This document shows positions 15,843-18,095 of a stretch of 18,095 nt of DNA, one piece after another. The first letter of the stretch is position 1. The number at the start of each line of letters is the position of its first letter. The notes under the pieces were generated by a model that worked only from the letters and a program-made list of their open reading frames with translations, did no database searches and was not told where the DNA came from. The position numbers and the translations under genes were made by a program. Origin of the DNA: Sandaracinaceae bacterium (lineage in GTDB: Bacteria; Myxococcota_A; Polyangia; Polyangiales; Sandaracinaceae); contig JANWYL010000029.1 of assembly GCA_025056955.1 (NCBI GenBank), forward strand, positions 1 to 18,095. Reading direction: 5' to 3'.

Positions 15843-16517
15843 ATGCCGGCTGAAACGATCACTCTCTACGCTCAAGGGAAGGCATTTCAAGCAGCGCTTG
15901 CCACGCCCAAAGGGGTGGATTCAAGCCCTGGGGTGGTTGTGATTCACGAGTGGTGGGGCCTCAACGACAACATTCGCCGCATGGCAGAGCGCTTTGCCAG
16001 TGAGGGCTTCACTGCCATCGCCCCTGACCTCTATGGAGGTGTCGTGACCAGCGATCCCAACGAGGCGGCTCGCCTGATGCAGTCTCTCGACACGGAACAT
16101 GCCCTGACCCTGATCCGCGCTTCTGTTGAGGAATTGGCTCGTCGCACTGGTCGAAAGGTTGGTGTTACGGGCTTTTGCATGGGAGGGGCGCTTTCTTTTG
16201 CAGCTGCAGCGAGCATCGACGGCCTTGCGTGCGCGGTTCCTTTCTATGGAATTCCCAAAGACGAGTACTTTGATGCTGCCAAGATGCGGTGCCCAATCCA
16301 AGCGCACTTCGCAAAGGAAGATGCTTGGGCGCGTGCCGACCGGGCCCAAGCGCTTGCAGAGGCGATTCGGGCACGGGGAGGGGTGATGGAGCTCTATGTC
16401 TACGATGCGGGGCACGCTTTCATGCGCGAAGGAGATCCGAGTGTCTACAAAGAGGAGGCGGCAAAGGTGGCGTGGGAGCGGGCCATCGCTTTCCTGCGCA
16501 AGCATTTGCTTGGATGA
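15843..16517 (+). CDS. Dienelactone hydrolase family protein
   Basis: A 224-residue cytoplasmic alpha/beta hydrolase. The family's catalytic residues are all visible: Glu36 in HEWWGLND, the nucleophile Cys112 in GFCMGG, Asp160 in AKEDAW and His191 in DAGHAF. Length and spacing match dienelactone hydrolases, which open lactone rings in chloroaromatic breakdown, though many members act on unknown esters or lactones. I chose the ATG at 15843, where homology begins. A GTG at 15819 overlaps the DUF2330 stop (GTGA) and would add 8 residues; a still earlier in-frame ATG at 15660 lies inside the DUF2330 gene and is not used. No other ring-cleavage gene is nearby, so the substrate is open. Confidence 0.93.
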   Translation: MPAETITLYAQGKAFQAALATPKGVDSSPGVVVIHEWWGLNDNIRRMAERFASEGFTAIAPDLYGGVVTSDPNEAARLMQSLDTEHALTLIRASVEELARRTGRKVGVTGFCMGGALSFAAAASIDGLACAVPFYGIPKDEYFDAAKMRCPIQAHFAKEDAWARADRAQALAEAIRARGGVMELYVYDAGHAFMREGDPSVYKEEAAKVAWERAIAFLRKHLLG

Positions 16518-16570
16518 GTTTTGCACAAATGAGGGGGGAGCTGCGCTGGTTGTTGAGTCGCTCACAGTGA

Positions 16571-16583
16571 GTGGAATTTCCAC
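16571..16583. promoter_or_regulatory. 13-bp palindrome upstream of the SUMF1 gene
   Basis: GTGGAA-T-TTCCAC is a perfect inverted repeat with 6-bp arms in the gap between the hydrolase and the SUMF1-fold gene. It ends 2 bases before an alternative ATG (16586) and 50 bases before the preferred ATG. It could be an operator for a dimeric regulator; there is no T-run, so it is not a terminator. Confidence 0.3.
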
Positions 16584-16633
16584 CCATGCTTTTCACACCC
16601 ATTAAGCGGGTTGGAAAGGCCTCTCTTCGGAAA

Positions 16634-17488
16634 ATGGTGATGCAGAGGGGATGGTGGGTGTGGTTGGGGGGATTTCTTGTGCTTGTGGGATGGGTGGAGC
16701 CTGAGCAGCGTGAGGTGCAACCATCCGGGGTTGTTTGGATTCCTGAGGGGGATTTTGAGCTTGGTACAGATGGGGATGGGGTGGAGTGGGCGCATCGTTT
16801 TTGCTTGTGGGAGCATGATCTTGCAGGGGAAGAGCATTGTGTTCAGAAGCGCTTTGAGTCGGATTTGCCGCGGAGAAGGGTGTTTCTCAAGCGCTTTGGG
16901 ATCGATCGCATGGAGGTGAGCCAGGGTGACTATGAGGCTTGCGTCAACGCGGGTGCTTGCCCGCCCCTTGGCGTTCGAAGTCAGTTACAAAGGAGCAGCG
17001 ATTGGCCTGTGGTAGGTGTCAACGCTGAAGAGGCAGAGCGCTACTGTGCATTTCGTGGGGGGCGCCTCCCGACTGAGGAAGAGTGGGAAAAAGCCGCTCG
17101 TGGCTCAGCGGATGCAAGGGTTTTTCCTTGGGGCAATGCGTGGGTGGAGGGAATGGCCAATCATGGGGGCTTTGGGTTGCGCCCTGATGGGAGCGATGGG
17201 TTTTTGGGACTTGCACCTGTTGGGTGGCCAAAGGGGAATAGCCCATATGGAGTTTTGGGAATGGCTGGAAATGTTTGGGAGTGGACTTCTTCTCCCCCAA
17301 AGGTGAGGGATAGGGAGTTCTTGGCACCTGGTGTTGAGATGGAAGAATTGCGGGTTGTGAGAGGTGGGAGCTTTTTACAACCACGTATTTCCCTCAGGGT
17401 GAGCTCGAGGGTGTGGATGCATCGAAAAGAACGTGCCAACGATCTTGGCTTTCGATGCGCCTACGATTGGTTTTTCGAGGGCAGCTGA
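16634..17488 (+). CDS. Exported SUMF1/FGE-fold protein lacking the catalytic cysteine pair
   Basis: A 284-residue protein with an N-terminal hydrophobic segment (about 6-21) that looks like a signal peptide or anchor. The rest is a SUMF1 domain: VVWIPEGDFELGT (33-45), DRMEVSQGDYEACV (90-103), GGRLPTEEEWEKAARG (142-157), FPWGN (164-168), MAGNVWEWTSS (210-220), VVRGGSF (241-247) and LGFRC (271-275). True formylglycine-generating enzymes have two cysteines between RGGS and GFRC; this protein has none there, so it is probably not a sulfatase activator but a relative of another role. Other cysteines (57, 69, 103, 109, 138) may pair. The start is uncertain: GTG 16571 and ATG 16586 are in frame, and no clear ribosome site decides. 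Confidence 0.87.
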   Translation: MVMQRGWWVWLGGFLVLVGWVEPEQREVQPSGVVWIPEGDFELGTDGDGVEWAHRFCLWEHDLAGEEHCVQKRFESDLPRRRVFLKRFGIDRMEVSQGDYEACVNAGACPPLGVRSQLQRSSDWPVVGVNAEEAERYCAFRGGRLPTEEEWEKAARGSADARVFPWGNAWVEGMANHGGFGLRPDGSDGFLGLAPVGWPKGNSPYGVLGMAGNVWEWTSSPPKVRDREFLAPGVEMEELRVVRGGSFLQPRISLRVSSRVWMHRKERANDLGFRCAYDWFFEGS

Positions 17489-17505
17489 TCGCAGCAAATG
17501 CGGGG

Positions 17506-17727
17506 CTAGCGGCATGGGATGTAGAGCGATGGTGTTTGTTCACAGCGGTTGCGAACGCACACACGCAGGGCACCACACCGCAAGGATGGGGCGTTGCAAT
17601 CGGCATTGCTCTCACAGGCCTGCCCCATGGCTTGAGGTTCTTCAAGTTTGCGTGGACATCCCGCACCCAACAATCCAATCGACACCAGGACCGTTAGCCA
17701 CCAAGGCTTGAGGTGAAGCACAGGCAT
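17506..17727 (-). CDS. Small Cys-rich lipoprotein
   Basis: A 73-residue product with a lipoprotein signal peptide ending LGAGC (Cys24), then a short mature part with six further cysteines in the pattern ACESNADC, RCGALRVCVRNRC and a final PCR. This pattern is common in uncharacterised Myxococcota lipoproteins. GGAG 4 bases before the ATG at 17727 supports that start over the in-frame ATG at 17769, which would overlap the stop of the upstream peptidase gene. Same strand as that gene, 38 bp after it, so probably one operon. The stop is 17 bp from the convergent SUMF1 gene. Function unknown. Confidence 0.72.
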   Translation of the reverse strand: MPVLHLKPWWLTVLVSIGLLGAGCPRKLEEPQAMGQACESNADCNAPSLRCGALRVCVRNRCEQTPSLYIPCR

Positions 17728-17765
17728 GGAGCTCCAAAAGATTATGGCGAATGAGATGCCTCCTG

Positions 17766-18095
17766 TCATTCCTCTGAGAGGGCTTCATCTTCTGATGGTG
17801 GAGGTGCTTCTGTCATTTCCTCACCCCCTTCTTCACCTTGTGCAGTTACTTGAGGCGCGTAGATTGGGGGGGGCTCTCCCCGACGTTGGTAAAGGGGAGG
17901 CTCACCAGGCCTGGACCAATCAACCCAGTACGCATTCCGATCGCGGACGTCGATGTGCACGAAAATATTCCTTGGGTAGTAACCCACGCCGACCCGATCG
18001 AAGGTTTTGGCAAAATCGCGAAGCTCTGTGTTTGGGACTCCTTCGATGCGAATGTCAATTGCGTTTCCATGCACGTGCTGGCTGGTTTCGCGCGT
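17766..18095 (-). CDS. Partial DUF882/M15-type (YcbK-like) zinc peptidase, C-terminal part
   Basis: The frame is open to the right edge, so the N-terminus is missing; 109 residues are visible. It opens with SQHVHGNAIDIR and continues with GVGYYPRNIFVHIDVRD, matching the His and Asp zinc ligands (H, D, then HxD) of the DUF882/peptidase M15 fold, whose members are thought to cut or remodel peptidoglycan peptides in the periplasm. After the fold ends with a YWVDW segment, about 45 residues form a Pro/Glu-rich, probably disordered tail. A GTG at 18074 lies inside the conserved motif and is not a real start. The following gene is a small lipoprotein on the same strand. Confidence 0.85.
   Translation of the reverse strand, partial: TRETSQHVHGNAIDIRIEGVPNTELRDFAKTFDRVGVGYYPRNIFVHIDVRDRNAYWVDWSRPGEPPLYQRRGEPPPIYAPQVTAQGEEGGEEMTEAPPPSEDEALSEE

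Noticed and set aside
15252..15890. Minus-strand frame of 212 codons
   Set aside because: It is antisense to the DUF2330 gene, with Pro/Ser-rich composition derived from the Gly/Glu linker on the other strand.
17489..17505. Possible bidirectional terminator between convergent genes
   Set aside because: Only a 4-bp stem (GCTG/CAGC) is present and no T-run on either strand.
17413..17697. Plus-strand frame of 94 codons after the SUMF1 gene
   Set aside because: It overlaps the SUMF1 3' end out of frame and is antisense to the small lipoprotein, which has a clear lipobox and ribosome site.

Overview
The window looks like a chromosomal segment of a delta-type bacterium of the Myxococcota/Bradymonadota kind. 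The evidence is a Ser/Thr kinase with a C-terminal PEGA-like domain, a DUF2330 protein ending in a MYXO-CTERM-like tail (Cys motif, membrane helix, Arg pair), Cys-rich lipoproteins, Asp/Gly-rich linkers behind lipoboxes, and thrombospondin type 3 repeats. GC is about 55% by eye, lower than in the classical high-GC myxobacteria, so the exact lineage is open. No rRNA, tRNA, CRISPR array, transposase or integrase was seen.

Layout. (1) 1-2832, minus strand: a tightly packed set read leftwards, a fused PxpB-PxpC 5-oxoprolinase, then greB (4-base stop/start overlap), then an Asp/Gly-rich lipoprotein that runs off the left edge. (2) 2833-2890: a 58-bp divergent promoter region with a perfect tandem 11-bp repeat resembling a Pho-box-type response-regulator site. 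(3) 2891-7723, plus strand: a CopA-type Cu(I) P1B ATPase, then 30 bp later a large lipoprotein amidohydrolase with TSP3 repeats. (4) 7770-13613, plus strand: a membrane-anchored Ser/Thr kinase, a TonB-dependent receptor with an N-terminal TPR-like region and three PEGA-like units, and a Cys-rich lipoprotein. (5) 13614-14073: 460 bp with no convincing gene, holding a hairpin, a G-quadruplex-type G tract and a possible 39-codon leader ORF. (6) 14074-17488, plus strand: DUF2330 protein, dienelactone hydrolase and a SUMF1-fold exported protein. (7) 17506-18095, minus strand, convergent with (6): a DUF882/M15-type peptidase cut by the right edge, followed by a small Cys-rich lipoprotein.

Most genes encode envelope proteins: five lipoproteins or partial lipoproteins, one outer-membrane receptor, two inner-membrane proteins, a C-terminally anchored surface protein and an exported SUMF1 protein. 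The most unusual unit is the kinase/receptor/lipoprotein cluster, where PEGA-like domains occur in both the inner-membrane kinase and the outer-membrane receptor. This suggests, but does not prove, a trans-envelope uptake and signalling system.
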